Source: Nitrospira sp.
GTDB taxonomy: Bacteria; Nitrospirota; Nitrospiria; Nitrospirales; Nitrospiraceae
Direction of reading: 5' to 3'
Assembly (NCBI GenBank): GCA_022226955.1
Contig: CP092079.1
Coordinates: forward strand, 558,451 to 622,450
DNA: 64,000 nucleotides
The notes beneath the pieces were generated by a model. The model ran no database searches, was not told where the DNA came from, and worked only from the letters and a program-made list of their open reading frames with translations. Both the position numbers and the translations under genes were made by a program. Every line of letters begins with the position of its first letter. Position 1 is the stretch's first letter. Below, in pieces: positions 19,303-28,553 of this stretch.

Positions 19303-19692
19303 ATGGACTCTCATCGGCTTCACACAAAAGTTCAGGCGTTTGCCCACCGGCTTCTTGAAGAAGCCAATGGCGATCCTGTTCGAGCGCTCGGACTTTTAGT
19401 CCTGGTATTGGAAGATTCCGAGCTGGAGTCGGCAGATCATGCCCATCGGCTGGTTGCGGAAGTTCGCAAGGTGCTTCTTCCTCAAAACTTCGCCGAAGTC
19501 GGTCAGCCGATTCAGCATCTCGCCGGACATCCCTCCTGGGAAGGCGTTCAGCACTGTCTGCGTTGCGGAAAGGTATTGAGCAAACGCACCGCAAGTCATG
19601 AGGACGGGATAACCTATCCATCCGGGTATGTCTACGAAGTCGGTCCGCGATTTACCACAGACGATTGTGACGATTTCGATCTTTGTCAGTAA
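19303..19692 (+). CDS. Hypothetical protein with CxxC motif
   Basis: 129 residues. The N-terminal half is helical (VQAFAHRLLEEANGDPVRAL, DHAHRLVAEVRKVLLPQN). The C-terminal half contains HCLRCGKVLSKRTASHEDG, a CxxC pair that could bind a metal, and an acidic tail DDCDDFDLCQ. No family recognised and no signal peptide. AGGAAGG ten bases upstream supports the ATG. It stands alone between the coiled-coil gene and the signalling operon. Confidence 0.65.
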   Translation: MDSHRLHTKVQAFAHRLLEEANGDPVRALGLLVLVLEDSELESADHAHRLVAEVRKVLLPQNFAEVGQPIQHLAGHPSWEGVQHCLRCGKVLSKRTASHEDGITYPSGYVYEVGPRFTTDDCDDFDLCQ

Positions 19693-19773
19693 CGCTGTCG
19701 CGGGACCTTCCTGATCATTGCCACGATCCCATCATGATTCTCGAAGATCGGCTGTCAATCTGCCTGATTCGAG

Positions 19774-20742
19774 CTAGGCGGCTTCATCCTTCGCGGTGTT
19801 TTCAGTCCCACGCTGGTCTTTTATAAACACGCTCCCCTTATGGGCCTTGGCCAGCTTCTTTAGCTCAGACGCGATCCTGCTGACATCGCCTGGATGATCG
19901 ATCGGCTGATGGCTGTTCGTCACGACCGCAATCGATAAGCTCATCATGGGAAATCGTTCGCGGTTTCCTTTTCGATCGACAGAATCGATGTAGCCTTGCA
20001 GCCGGTCGTCGCGATCGTAAAAATCAGGAATCACCAGGTCGAACCGCTTAATCACAGTTTCGCAAATCGCGTCGATGTGATCGGGGTGACTCATAAAGAC
20101 AAAATCGTCGCCGCCCACATGGCCGACAAACCCTTCTATTCCGGCGAGTTCTCCGACGACGGTCGTGAGAATACGGCAGGCGACCACCAGCACCTCGTCA
20201 CCCCGGCCATATCCATACCGGTCGTTAAACGACTTGAAATTATCGACATCGAGATATGCCAGCGCGAAGGGTTTTCCGCTTTCGATACGGGCTGTCGTCT
20301 CAAACAAGATACTGGTGTTACCGGGAAGCCGGGTGAGCGGGTTGGCGTCCAGCGACCGGGTCAACCGGCTTAGGCAGAGGCGCACACGATGGACGATTTC
20401 ATCCGGGCGATACGGGAGGCAGATATAGTCATCGACATCGACACTGCCCCAGTCGACATCATTGAGGCGGATGTCGCGGATCAGCACGATCAACGGCAGT
20501 CGTCCAAAAAAGGGATCGTTCTTGAGATGTCTGGTGAGCGATTCTACCGATCGACCGCTCGTTCCTTCAGCGGCCACGATGATGTGAGGAGGATTGTGAA
20601 CAAGCTCGTGCAACGCGATGGTGCTCAGATCTCCGCCAACGACCTGAAAGCCGGCTTTCGTGAGAATGCCGGAGAGGGCGGCGATTTCGCCGGGGTCGTT
20701 ATGAAGGATCAGAGCCCGCTGAGCCGTGGTGGATTTGGTCAT
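19774..20742 (-). CDS. GGDEF diguanylate cyclase with degenerate receiver domain
   Basis: 322 residues: an N-terminal receiver-like domain (about 8-125) and a C-terminal GGDEF domain. The catalytic motif reads GGDDF, compatible with cyclic-di-GMP synthesis, and AYLDVDNFKSFNDRYGYGRG is the usual substrate-binding segment. In the receiver domain, the place of the phospho-acceptor Asp (PHIIVAAEG) is Ala, so normal phosphorylation looks lost. The ATG lies in a 4-bp overlap with the upstream HDOD gene. Inference: the cyclase takes its input from protein contacts rather than a histidine kinase. Confidence 0.87.
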   Translation of the reverse strand: MTKSTTAQRALILHNDPGEIAALSGILTKAGFQVVGGDLSTIALHELVHNPPHIIVAAEGTSGRSVESLTRHLKNDPFFGRLPLIVLIRDIRLNDVDWGSVDVDDYICLPYRPDEIVHRVRLCLSRLTRSLDANPLTRLPGNTSILFETTARIESGKPFALAYLDVDNFKSFNDRYGYGRGDEVLVVACRILTTVVGELAGIEGFVGHVGGDDFVFMSHPDHIDAICETVIKRFDLVIPDFYDRDDRLQGYIDSVDRKGNRERFPMMSLSIAVVTNSHQPIDHPGDVSRIASELKKLAKAHKGSVFIKDQRGTENTAKDEAA

Positions 20743-21575
20743 AGATAGTCGTCGATCGCAAGGAATTCTTCAGAGGCTCTGGAGATGCATCCGGCCAGCG
20801 ATTCCGCATCGAGTCCGACCAAATCCCAGGCCTGACGGGAGAGGGGGGGAACCCATTGATCGCCAGGATTTCCGCAAGCCATGCCTTTGACCAGCACATC
20901 CGCGACATGCACGACGGCTGTTTGCAGTTGGGCGTCCTGTGCCGCTCCCGGCTGGTGGTGGAAGAGAATCGGCTCGCGTAGCGAGGCCGGCAGATGCCAT
21001 GCGTTGGCCAGCCAGCCGCCGACCTCGGCGTGAGACACTTCGTACAGATCTTGTTCAACCTGTATCATCGGGCGGTCGCTGGATGGATTAGCAGCCTTGA
21101 TTTTTTTCCCGACATCCGGCCATTTCACATACAGAAGAACTTTCCCGATGTCATGCAGCAATCCAGCGACAAAGACTTCTTCGACGTTCTTCATTTCCAG
21201 CCGTTTCCCCAGAAGCTGCGCGGTAATGGCGACGCCCAATGAATGCCGCCAGAGCTGGTCTAGTCCAGCATCTTTCATGATGTCGTGCGCCGTCGCGCAG
21301 AGGGTCAACCCTTTAACAACGTTGAGTCCTAGCACGACAACGGCATGGGGAACCGATGCGATGCGAGAAGGGAATCCGTAAAAGGGAGAATTAGCCAGGC
21401 GCAGCACCTTTGCCGCAAGGACCTGGTCCTTTTCAATCAAGGAGCCGATCTCCTCTGCGGACACATTCGGCCGTCCGATCATGGAGGCGAGCTTTTGCAC
21501 CACATGCGGTAACGTCGGCAAGTCGCCAAGTTGTTCAATGCGGTTTCGAAAGTCGGTTGCCGCTGATGGACTCAT
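20739..21575 (-). CDS. HDOD domain signalling protein
   Basis: 278 residues with a single HDOD domain: LPTLPHVVQKLASMIGRPNV, EIGSLIEKDQVLAAKVLRLA, NSPFYGFPSRIASVPHAVVV and, later, AGLLHDIGKVLLYVKWPD. The HD pair is retained (LLHDIGK), which many HDOD proteins lose, so residual metal binding is possible. HDOD proteins act as scaffolds in cyclic-di-GMP and stress signalling. It overlaps both neighbours by 4 bp and so is translationally coupled with the small protein upstream and the GGDEF protein downstream. Confidence 0.88.
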   Translation of the reverse strand: MSPSAATDFRNRIEQLGDLPTLPHVVQKLASMIGRPNVSAEEIGSLIEKDQVLAAKVLRLANSPFYGFPSRIASVPHAVVVLGLNVVKGLTLCATAHDIMKDAGLDQLWRHSLGVAITAQLLGKRLEMKNVEEVFVAGLLHDIGKVLLYVKWPDVGKKIKAANPSSDRPMIQVEQDLYEVSHAEVGGWLANAWHLPASLREPILFHHQPGAAQDAQLQTAVVHVADVLVKGMACGNPGDQWVPPLSRQAWDLVGLDAESLAGCISRASEEFLAIDDYL

Positions 21576-21907
21576 GACGCAGATGCCCCTTTCTCGATGT
21601 CGGCCGTTCCATGGGTGCTGTGAAGGTATTCTCGCAGCGCTGTGAGAATGGTCTGTTGAAGCGGATCCTGGCAGACGTGCCGAAATCGATGCTCCAGTTC
21701 GACTTCCAGTTCAGCCAAAGTTTTTCCGCCGGCCGTTTCTGCCTCTCCCTCAACATACACGGAGGCTAACGACAGCTTTTTGAATCGCGCGATCATCATG
21801 TCGTCGAGGATTGCCCCTTCCGCCACCACCGGCAATCCGGCTGAGTTCGTGACCGGCTTGGCGAGGACCATTCCCGGCAACAGTTCAGTCAATATCACTC
21901 GTTTCAT
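21572..21907 (-). CDS. Small DUF3391-like protein of HD signalling operon
   Basis: 111-residue protein. The N-terminal MKRVILTELLPGMVLAKPVT and the AILDDMMIARFKKLSLASVY segment resemble the DUF3391-type domain usually fused to the N-terminus of HD-GYP phosphodiesterases. Here it is a separate gene. GGAG nine bases upstream points to the ATG at 21907 rather than the one five codons earlier. It starts the three-gene operon with HDOD and GGDEF proteins. It probably contacts the HDOD protein; this is inference from operon structure. Confidence 0.72.
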   Translation of the reverse strand: MKRVILTELLPGMVLAKPVTNSAGLPVVAEGAILDDMMIARFKKLSLASVYVEGEAETAGGKTLAELEVELEHRFRHVCQDPLQQTILTALREYLHSTHGTADIEKGASAS

Positions 21908-22407
21908 CAGAATATTCTCCATGTTCCGGCGTCGTCACAACACTCCCGTCTTCCCAGGATAAGGGAACAAGAGAGAGAAATGGGATACACCCACTCCGTG
22001 CCTCTCTTATCGGAGCTTCTGCTCCATTTCTAAAGGTTTGCGGAGCTTCTGTTCTATTGGCGTTTCAGTGGAGACAATGTGCGGATGACAGATCACGCAT
22101 GATGCGATGCATGATTCGATGATGGAGCAGATGTGGATTAGTTGCAGAGATTGGTCTTAGCAGAATTCCGCCCTTCTGTTCAAAAATGGAAAATAGATTA
22201 AGGCTGCGTTGAAAAGCGCGTGACGAGCATATTAGCAATTCAACAGGTTGCACAGAGGGTCTTAGGGAGCGGAGAGGGCATCTTGCTTGCAGGCTCGTGG
22301 GCGGTTTGGCCTCTATGTATGGAACGATCGCCGAAATATCCTCGATCGGCACAAATCGGCCACTGGCACGGCCTGTAACCCTGTTGTGATCTGCTAGAGT
22401 TATTATC
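21908..22407. other. Intergenic region with short direct repeat
   Basis: 500 bp between divergent genes. It contains two 19-bp direct repeats differing at three positions, at 22011-22029 and 22041-22059, each starting CGGAGCTTCTG and able to form a small GGAGC/GCTCC-type hairpin. Around 22095-22130 lie several GATG/CATG words in near-palindromic order. No gene is supported here. Confidence 0.5.
22011..22059 (+). repeat. Pair of 19-bp direct repeats
   Basis: Copies at 22011-22029 and 22041-22059, 16 of 19 identical, 30 bp apart. Each can fold into a 5-bp hairpin. They lie about 350 bp upstream of the giant gene at 22408 and could be a regulator site; this is not established. Confidence 0.5.
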
Positions 22408-25400
22408 GTGCGTGCTGATAAGAAAATTCCACTCAAAGCCGACAAGAAGGTTCCGCCCCGTGGCCACAAGCGGGGTGTGATCGGATATAGCAAGAAGTCC
22501 GCCCTTCTCGAAGACGCCATTACCCAAATGAATGCGGGGAAGTATGGGCGGTCGTCTGCCGCGCTGAAAGAGTTACTGGCGCTCGATCCTGCGAATATGG
22601 AGGCGCGCCGGCTATTTGCTACGCTCCACCTTCGGCTCGGAAGCCGTTTGCCGGCGAGGCAGGCCTTCGAATCGCTGGCCAACGAGGCGCTTGAACGGCA
22701 AGATTACTGGCTGGCTGAATCGTTGCTTCGTGAGTATCTTGCCGCTGGTCCTCGATGCGTTCCTTTCATTGAGAAACTGGGGTTGGTATACCAGGAAAAG
22801 GGAGATGCCCTCGCTGCGTCAGAAGAGTTTGCCAAGGCCATCGACATTCTCGTCGAAGACCCTGACCCCGATCGCCCCGCCTTGCCGGCTGAATTGTATG
22901 CCAAGATTCGAGAGCTCGCTCCGGCGAGTCCTCCCGCGTTTCGTCTCGCCTCGCTCTTCGATGCGCAGACAGGAGAGTTGATTGCTCGCCCGGCGACTGC
23001 GCTGAGCCCGGATCAGGATGACATCTCGGCCCCGTTTGTGGCGGTTGAGCCGCTGGAGCCCATAGCGGAGAGTCTCTCGACCCTGCCAGCCGATCCAGTA
23101 TCCGGCGTGATGCCGTGGGATGACGTGTCTCCGAATCCGTCGGAATTGCTAGCCCGGAGTTCTCCGTCTGAGACGCCGGATCAATTTGTCTCATCGCCAG
23201 AGGCACTGTTTGAGCCGCCGGTCGAGGTAGCTGTAGCGCCAATCGCTCCTCCGCTTGTGGAGGAGTCACTTGTGACGCAGACCGCCCTCAATGAGCAATC
23301 GCCGGTTGAGCAGAATTCCAGTCCGCCCCCTCAATACTCAGGTGATGACAATTCGTCGCCGAGTGCTGTTCACGACAGAGAATCCTCTCGTCTCCAGCCA
23401 ATGCATGAGGATTTCACGGATACGACTGGCGCCCTGCCGGCGTCGGAGTGGGGCGCGGCTTCATTGCCAGTGCCGCAAGATCTTGAGAGCGTTGCTGCGA
23501 ACAAGGCGACTTGCGTGACTGAAGCGGTGCAGGCTCCTCAATCGGATGTGTCCAATACGTTGCTGAGCCCTACATCGGAGATTCCCTCTGATCCGTTGCC
23601 TTGGGAGCAGGTTCAGGAAGCAACGGTTGCAATTCCTCAATCAAATGAGGAATCCCTCTCCGTGACCGTTCAGAGCGCGGAGGCCATCTCTGTGCCCTCG
23701 CCAGAAACCTTGCCAGTCAATGCGGTGGTTTCTGAGCCGTCAGAAGAAAAGCGAGAAGAAGAGCCATCGCTATTGGCCGGGCCGCCGCTGTCGTTAGCCA
23801 CAACCGAAGAATGTTCGCCAGATGTGACATGGTCGGCACCGGATGTAGCGGTGACTGAGCCAGCGAGTTCTTATTCTCCGCCACCGGAACCATCGCAGGC
23901 GAGTTCAGTTTTGGAGGAACAGATATCGGATAGGCCGGCTGAGTTCGTGCGCTTGCCTATGCCATGGGAACAGGTGCAGGAATCGTCGATCAGTATTGAA
24001 GGAGTCACTCAAGAGCCTATCGATCTGGCAACAGCGCCGCCGGAACCACTTCTGGCTCAGCTTCAGGAGACAGTTCCTGCTGAAACTAGCGATAGGGGTA
24101 TACCTGAGGCTGTTGAAACGCCGTCAGCGTTTAGCGGCCTCGCGTTGAACGAGGCGGCGTCCGTCCCAATAGACGAGGTGGTGTCGCCACCGGAGCGTCC
24201 CCCCGTTTCCGAGCCGAGCCCAGAGATCGGGAAGTTTTCGTGGGCCTCAATTTTCAACAGTGCTTGGAACTTCGGCTCATCGTCTCCAGCACCGCACGAC
24301 TCTCTGGCTCATGTTTCGCCGCTAGAGACCGCCGTGCCGGCAGAGGCAGTGTTGCCTCACGAGGCTGTGAGCCTTTCGGTTCCCCCGGAAGGGCTGGCGA
24401 CCGATGCTGTTTCTGATGCGGTGGAAGAACCGGCACCAGTCTTGTCCCCCATGCCCTGGGATCAGATTCAGGAGACAGCACCCGTTTCGACTTCATCTAC
24501 GGATAGTGTTCTGAGCCAAGAGGTCGAGTTTCCTGAGGCGGTTTCTGTTTCACCCGTTGAGATTGCTGAGAAAGCCGTCGGCCAGGATGCAACCGAGGTC
24601 ACTCCTGTATTTCAGGAAGAACAAACGGTACGTGTCCCGGCGGATGAACGTCTAGATGCGGATCCTGGATTTGCCAGTTCGGCAATGCCGGATGTATCCC
24701 CAATGCCTTGGGAGCAAACTCAGGAGATATCCGTTGCGATTCCATCCGAGGAGGTGGCTCCGCAGCCAGTCGTCGAGCCACTCGCGGAAGCTCCTGCCGA
24801 GCCGGTTGTGTCGTCCGATATGCCTGTCCAAGAGGTTATTCAGGACGTGATGCGGGTTATGGCGGTTGACGAAGCGTCGGCCGAATCCGCGGGTGTTCAC
24901 ATTGAAGAAGCTCCGCATAACGATGTCGCTCCGGTCGAGCCCGCGGAACCATTGTTCCGTTTCCTAGATCCCGAGAAGATTGACGAGAATGGTGAGGTGC
25001 ACGCGCGTCTCTCCGAAGCGGAAGCGCAGTCCGATAATACGACGTTGCCGAGTGAAACGTCGGCGGAGACGTCACCGGTCATGAGCTCTGCGCCAGTCGA
25101 TGGCGATTCACCGGCTCAGGCCGAGGAGTTTCACCTCGTCCAGCAAGCAGAGCCGGAGCCTGTCGCTCCAGAGTTCACCAGGCCAGCTGAACCGGCCGAG
25201 AGCGTGGAGCCGGCTTCCGTGGCTTCCGTTTCAGCGCCGCCGGCCCCGCCTCTCTTGCCGCATGAATTGCTACCGGTTCTTCAGACGCTGGTCGACCAGT
25301 TGTCGGTGGCGACCAAGGTCATTCCTGCGATCTCTGCTGAAGCGAAACCTCGTGATCAAGAGATCGTTCAGGAGGCCGCATTCTTACAAGAGCCATCGAC

Positions 25401-27363
25401 GGCATCGATTTCCGCGGAGCTTGCTGCAAGTCCATCAGCGGCGCAGATGCCTTCGGTTGAAGAGGATTCCCTCTTGCAGGGGAAGACCGGCGAAGTGGCG
25501 GGTCACACGCATCGCCTTTTGGCCGAGAAACAAGAAGATTTGATCGAGCCGGCTTCCGAAGCCCCGGTCGTCATTCCGCCAGTCGACGATCCGCTAGCAG
25601 TTCCCGCCGATGCGGTTTCTCAATTGGTTTCGCCGGCCGTTGAGACAGCGATGCCGACTCCCTCAGCTGCGCAGGATAAAGAGGCGTGGGTTAAGACCAG
25701 TGAGACAATTCGCTTTATTGATCCGAAACTGGCCGCGGCGGCACATCTGTCGCCGCCGCCTCCAGAGATTCAAGAAGAATGGCCGACGGGTTCGCTTTCG
25801 CAGTCGCCAGCGGCGTCGGCCGTCGATGTGCTTTTTCAATCATCGGGAGCGCCGGCACGGACTCAGACGATTGAGCGAACGGCTGTTCCCAAGCCACGTC
25901 CACGGTTGAGTGCGAAACTGGCCCGCGTCCGTATTGGCCTGTGGTTGTTCATCAGTTCCTGCTTCTCGACGACGCACACAGTGGTGACATCGATTGTGGG
26001 GCTGGCGGTGTTGTCCGTGTCGGTCGTGGCGATGGCCATTGGAGTTGTGGGTTTGATTTGGTTGGTGATGGAAGAAAAGCCGAGCCCAGCGTTTCAAAGT
26101 CTGACGACGCCTCCGCAACGCGCCATGATGGATTCCGGTAAAAACGGATACTTGCTGTTGCTCGGATTCGAGGCGGATGCGACGGCGGATCCGGTGCAGG
26201 CGGGGCACGAACGAAAGCCGGATGCTAAGGATGGAGAGATGGCCGCAGTCTGCCAAGGCGGAGACGAAGGCCAGACCGGATCCAATCAGAAAAATGCGTC
26301 CGCGAGTGTGGCACAGGGCTGGTATCGGTCGGCGGATCCGTCCGGACAGTTCACAGCACAAGCGAACAGCTTGAAAGACTGGGCAGGTCAGGCGAATGTG
26401 CCCCTCGGCCGTTACCGGCAATGGCTCAAGATGCCGTTTGAGGATTGGGGGCATGGCCAAGCGGTGACCCCACCCTGCGCGGCGATTCTTTTTGCGCATC
26501 GGTTGCACGTGGCGGAAGGGTTTAGCCAAGGGGGCGGCGCGGAGGCCGGAGTCGAGCGACTGGAAGGCGACATGGAAGCCTGGCGGACCACGTTGGGCCA
26601 GGCGAAGACGCTCCCGGTCAAAATGATGGCGCTGCAAGCGATCAACGACGATATTGCGGTCGCGTCAGGATTACTGGTCAATCCGGACTTCGATGGGAAG
26701 GCCCTCCCTCGGATCACCAAGATGCTTCGTCCGCTCGATCCGGTTGAGTCGTCGATGCGCTGGCCGATGCAGAGTCAGTTGGTCTTGGCAGTGGAGTCAT
26801 ATGAGTCGCAACTCGATGCCGATCGGGGCGACGAGGTGCCGCTTCATGTCCGGGTGGCCGGCATGCTTCCGCTGCCGAAACAACGGCGGTTCAACGACTA
26901 CGCCGAGTACTACGAAGCGTCCTATAAGGCGGCCGGGGAAGGCCGGTATAGTGCCATGCCGAAGCGCGCTACATACATCAAATATCCGGCGGCCGGCGTC
27001 ATGGACTATGTGACGAATCCAGTGGAGAACATCATCGGGATTGCCCCGCTCCCAGCCTGGGACCGCTACAACGGCTTGGTGATCGATCTTGACGCGCGTC
27101 TCCGTTTGGTGAGTCTGCAAGCCTGGTTGCGCCGCAGCCCGCAGGACGACGATCTGCTGGCGCGGATCGCCAAGGCCGGTCAACGCTTTTATGACCCCTA
27201 TACAGGCCTGCCGATGCTGGTCAATCTCAAGAGAGGGGTTCTCTATAGCGTGGGTCACGATGGTAAGGACCAAGATGCGGACCCTGAACAGGATGTTGTC
27301 GTGACTATCCCCGCCAATCAACCTGCGGCTGTTCCTGCCAAACCTGTTTCAAAGTCGAAGTAA
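22408..27363 (+). CDS. Giant TPR/membrane protein with PMPWEQ-repeat linker
   Basis: 1651 residues. About 30-200: TPR-like helices (AITQMNAGKYGRSSAALKEL, LRLGSRLPARQAFESLANEA). About 200-1165: extremely long Pro/Glu/Ala/Ser-rich, probably disordered linker. It carries five copies of a P-[ML]-P-W-[ED]-Q-x-Q-E-like motif near residues 235 (divergent), 396, 517, 681 and 765, plus RFLDPEK (851) and RFIDPKL (1102). About 1190-1222: one strong membrane segment. About 1230-1651: folded domain ending with FYDPYTGLPMLVNLKRGVLY and YSVGHDGKDQDADP. The predicted start is GTG at 22408 without a clear Shine-Dalgarno. Topology suggests a cytoplasmic TPR and linker with the C-terminal domain across the membrane. 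Function unknown. Confidence 0.8.
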   Translation: MRADKKIPLKADKKVPPRGHKRGVIGYSKKSALLEDAITQMNAGKYGRSSAALKELLALDPANMEARRLFATLHLRLGSRLPARQAFESLANEALERQDYWLAESLLREYLAAGPRCVPFIEKLGLVYQEKGDALAASEEFAKAIDILVEDPDPDRPALPAELYAKIRELAPASPPAFRLASLFDAQTGELIARPATALSPDQDDISAPFVAVEPLEPIAESLSTLPADPVSGVMPWDDVSPNPSELLARSSPSETPDQFVSSPEALFEPPVEVAVAPIAPPLVEESLVTQTALNEQSPVEQNSSPPPQYSGDDNSSPSAVHDRESSRLQPMHEDFTDTTGALPASEWGAASLPVPQDLESVAANKATCVTEAVQAPQSDVSNTLLSPTSEIPSDPLPWEQVQEATVAIPQSNEESLSVTVQSAEAISVPSPETLPVNAVVSEPSEEKREEEPSLLAGPPLSLATTEECSPDVTWSAPDVAVTEPASSYSPPPEPSQASSVLEEQISDRPAEFVRLPMPWEQVQESSISIEGVTQEPIDLATAPPEPLLAQLQETVPAETSDRGIPEAVETPSAFSGLALNEAASVPIDEVVSPPERPPVSEPSPEIGKFSWASIFNSAWNFGSSSPAPHDSLAHVSPLETAVPAEAVLPHEAVSLSVPPEGLATDAVSDAVEEPAPVLSPMPWDQIQETAPVSTSSTDSVLSQEVEFPEAVSVSPVEIAEKAVGQDATEVTPVFQEEQTVRVPADERLDADPGFASSAMPDVSPMPWEQTQEISVAIPSEEVAPQPVVEPLAEAPAEPVVSSDMPVQEVIQDVMRVMAVDEASAESAGVHIEEAPHNDVAPVEPAEPLFRFLDPEKIDENGEVHARLSEAEAQSDNTTLPSETSAETSPVMSSAPVDGDSPAQAEEFHLVQQAEPEPVAPEFTRPAEPAESVEPASVASVSAPPAPPLLPHELLPVLQTLVDQLSVATKVIPAISAEAKPRDQEIVQEAAFLQEPSTASISAELAASPSAAQMPSVEEDSLLQGKTGEVAGHTHRLLAEKQEDLIEPASEAPVVIPPVDDPLAVPADAVSQLVSPAVETAMPTPSAAQDKEAWVKTSETIRFIDPKLAAAAHLSPPPPEIQEEWPTGSLSQSPAASAVDVLFQSSGAPARTQTIERTAVPKPRPRLSAKLARVRIGLWLFISSCFSTTHTVVTSIVGLAVLSVSVVAMAIGVVGLIWLVMEEKPSPAFQSLTTPPQRAMMDSGKNGYLLLLGFEADATADPVQAGHERKPDAKDGEMAAVCQGGDEGQTGSNQKNASASVAQGWYRSADPSGQFTAQANSLKDWAGQANVPLGRYRQWLKMPFEDWGHGQAVTPPCAAILFAHRLHVAEGFSQGGGAEAGVERLEGDMEAWRTTLGQAKTLPVKMMALQAINDDIAVASGLLVNPDFDGKALPRITKMLRPLDPVESSMRWPMQSQLVLAVESYESQLDADRGDEVPLHVRVAGMLPLPKQRRFNDYAEYYEASYKAAGEGRYSAMPKRATYIKYPAAGVMDYVTNPVENIIGIAPLPAWDRYNGLVIDLDARLRLVSLQAWLRRSPQDDDLLARIAKAGQRFYDPYTGLPMLVNLKRGVLYSVGHDGKDQDADPEQDVVVTIPANQPAAVPAKPVSKSK

Positions 27364-27591
27364 TCTCGTTGGGTGTACGTATCATCGCACAGTTGGGGCT
27401 CGGTTGACTGCCACCGTCGCATCGTCGGCGGTGTCAACGCATGGCCTCTCAAAACGTTCAGAGATATATGGACAGTTCTCTCAGGAGAGAAATTGAGTGG
27501 AACCGGTGTCTTGACCCAGCGCCAAGATCTCATGACAATCGGGCATACAGGGTAGGATCCTGTGTGGCTGGCTCGAAATGAGGAGGTGTCT

Positions 27592-28203
27592 ATGGCACTT
27601 TCTCATAGAGTGATACCGGCCCGCAGCGGTCACTGCTATCAGGGTGGGAGGAGCGCAACTCTGGAGGAGACGCGGGCGCTTGATCGATTTTTGGCCGGGA
27701 TCGAACGCCGCGCGTTTCGGATGGCGCAGCTTGCCACGGGACAGGATGATGAGGCGCTCGATCTTGTGCAGGAGGCCATGCTTAAGCTGGTCGAACGGTA
27801 CGGTACGCGCGACGAAGCGGAATGGGGGCCGCTGTTTCACAGGATTTTACAATCGAAGATTCGCGATTGGTATCGGCGGACAAAAGTCCGCAACCGCTGG
27901 CGCCTCTGGTTGAAGGCTGACGAAGACGGCGAAGCAACCGACGATCCATTGGCGGCGATTGCCGATACGGCGACCCCGGCGGCAGACCATCAACTGAAGA
28001 CGAAAGAGGCTGCGGCGGCGCTCGATGCGGCTTTGCGCGCGCTGCCGCTTCGGCAGCAACAAGCCTTCTTGCTGCGAGCCTGGGAGGAGCTGGATGTGGC
28101 ACAGACGGCGGCGGCCATGGACTGTTCCGAGGGGAGCGTGAAGACGCATTATTTTCGAGCGATTCACACGCTTCGAACGCGGTTGGGGAATCATTGGCCA
28201 TGA
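27592..28203 (+). CDS. ECF-type RNA polymerase sigma factor
   Basis: 203-residue sigma-70 family factor with region 2 (FRMAQLATGQDDEALDLVQE, LFHRILQSKIRDWYRRTKVR) and region 4 (LRALPLRQQQAFLLRAWEEL, TAAAMDCSEGSVKTHYFRAI). The start is the ATG at 27592, preceded by AGGAGG. Its stop overlaps the next start as ATGA. The following genes encode a membrane-anchored anti-sigma-like protein, a secreted protein and a DUF3106 protein. The set probably responds to an envelope signal. Target promoters cannot be read here. Confidence 0.9.
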   Translation: MALSHRVIPARSGHCYQGGRSATLEETRALDRFLAGIERRAFRMAQLATGQDDEALDLVQEAMLKLVERYGTRDEAEWGPLFHRILQSKIRDWYRRTKVRNRWRLWLKADEDGEATDDPLAAIADTATPAADHQLKTKEAAAALDAALRALPLRQQQAFLLRAWEELDVAQTAAAMDCSEGSVKTHYFRAIHTLRTRLGNHWP

Positions 28204-28553
28204 GTCAAGATTTGCCGCGCGACGATCGGGAATTTGTCCAGCAGGCCAAAGAGGTATTGGATCGTGCTGTCGGCGAGGTGGACCATGCGGCAGTCCTTCG
28301 CCTCCAGCAGGGACGGCTGGCCGCGTTGGATGCGCGGGCGCGCCGGTTTTCGTGGCGGCCTTGGGCGTCCGGTCTGGCGATCGCTTCGCTTGCGGCGCTG
28401 GCCGTATTGCTCTGGATGCAACCGGCGCCGCCTCTTCAGCAGGCGGCGGTGCCGTTGGACGATTTCGAGCTCGTCACATCTGTCGAGAATGTCGAGCTAG
28501 CCGAAGATCTCGAATTTTTCCATTGGCTGGCCGGCGATGATCAGGCAGGGTAG
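28200..28553 (+). CDS. DUF3619-like membrane protein, putative anti-sigma factor
   Basis: 117 residues: a cytoplasmic helical N-terminus (DDREFVQQAKEVLDRAVGEV), one membrane segment (about 57-75, SGLAIASLAALAVLLWM) and a short acidic periplasmic tail with DLEFFHWLAG. This size and layout, immediately after an ECF sigma gene, matches DUF3619-type proteins thought to sequester the sigma factor at the membrane. The start ATG overlaps the sigma stop. The function is inferred from context rather than from a catalytic motif. Confidence 0.72.
   Translation: MSQDLPRDDREFVQQAKEVLDRAVGEVDHAAVLRLQQGRLAALDARARRFSWRPWASGLAIASLAALAVLLWMQPAPPLQQAAVPLDDFELVTSVENVELAEDLEFFHWLAGDDQAG

Noticed and set aside
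22065..22682. Minus-strand reading frame of 205 codons upstream of and overlapping the giant gene
   Set aside because: Ser/Arg-rich with no domain, and it overlaps the TPR-coding start of the gene on the plus strand.
22408..25900. CRISPR array or DNA tandem repeat as the source of the PMPWEQ motifs
   Set aside because: The motifs recur at irregular spacing at protein level with variable codons; the DNA shows no unit repeat, and no CRISPR-like array is seen anywhere in the window.
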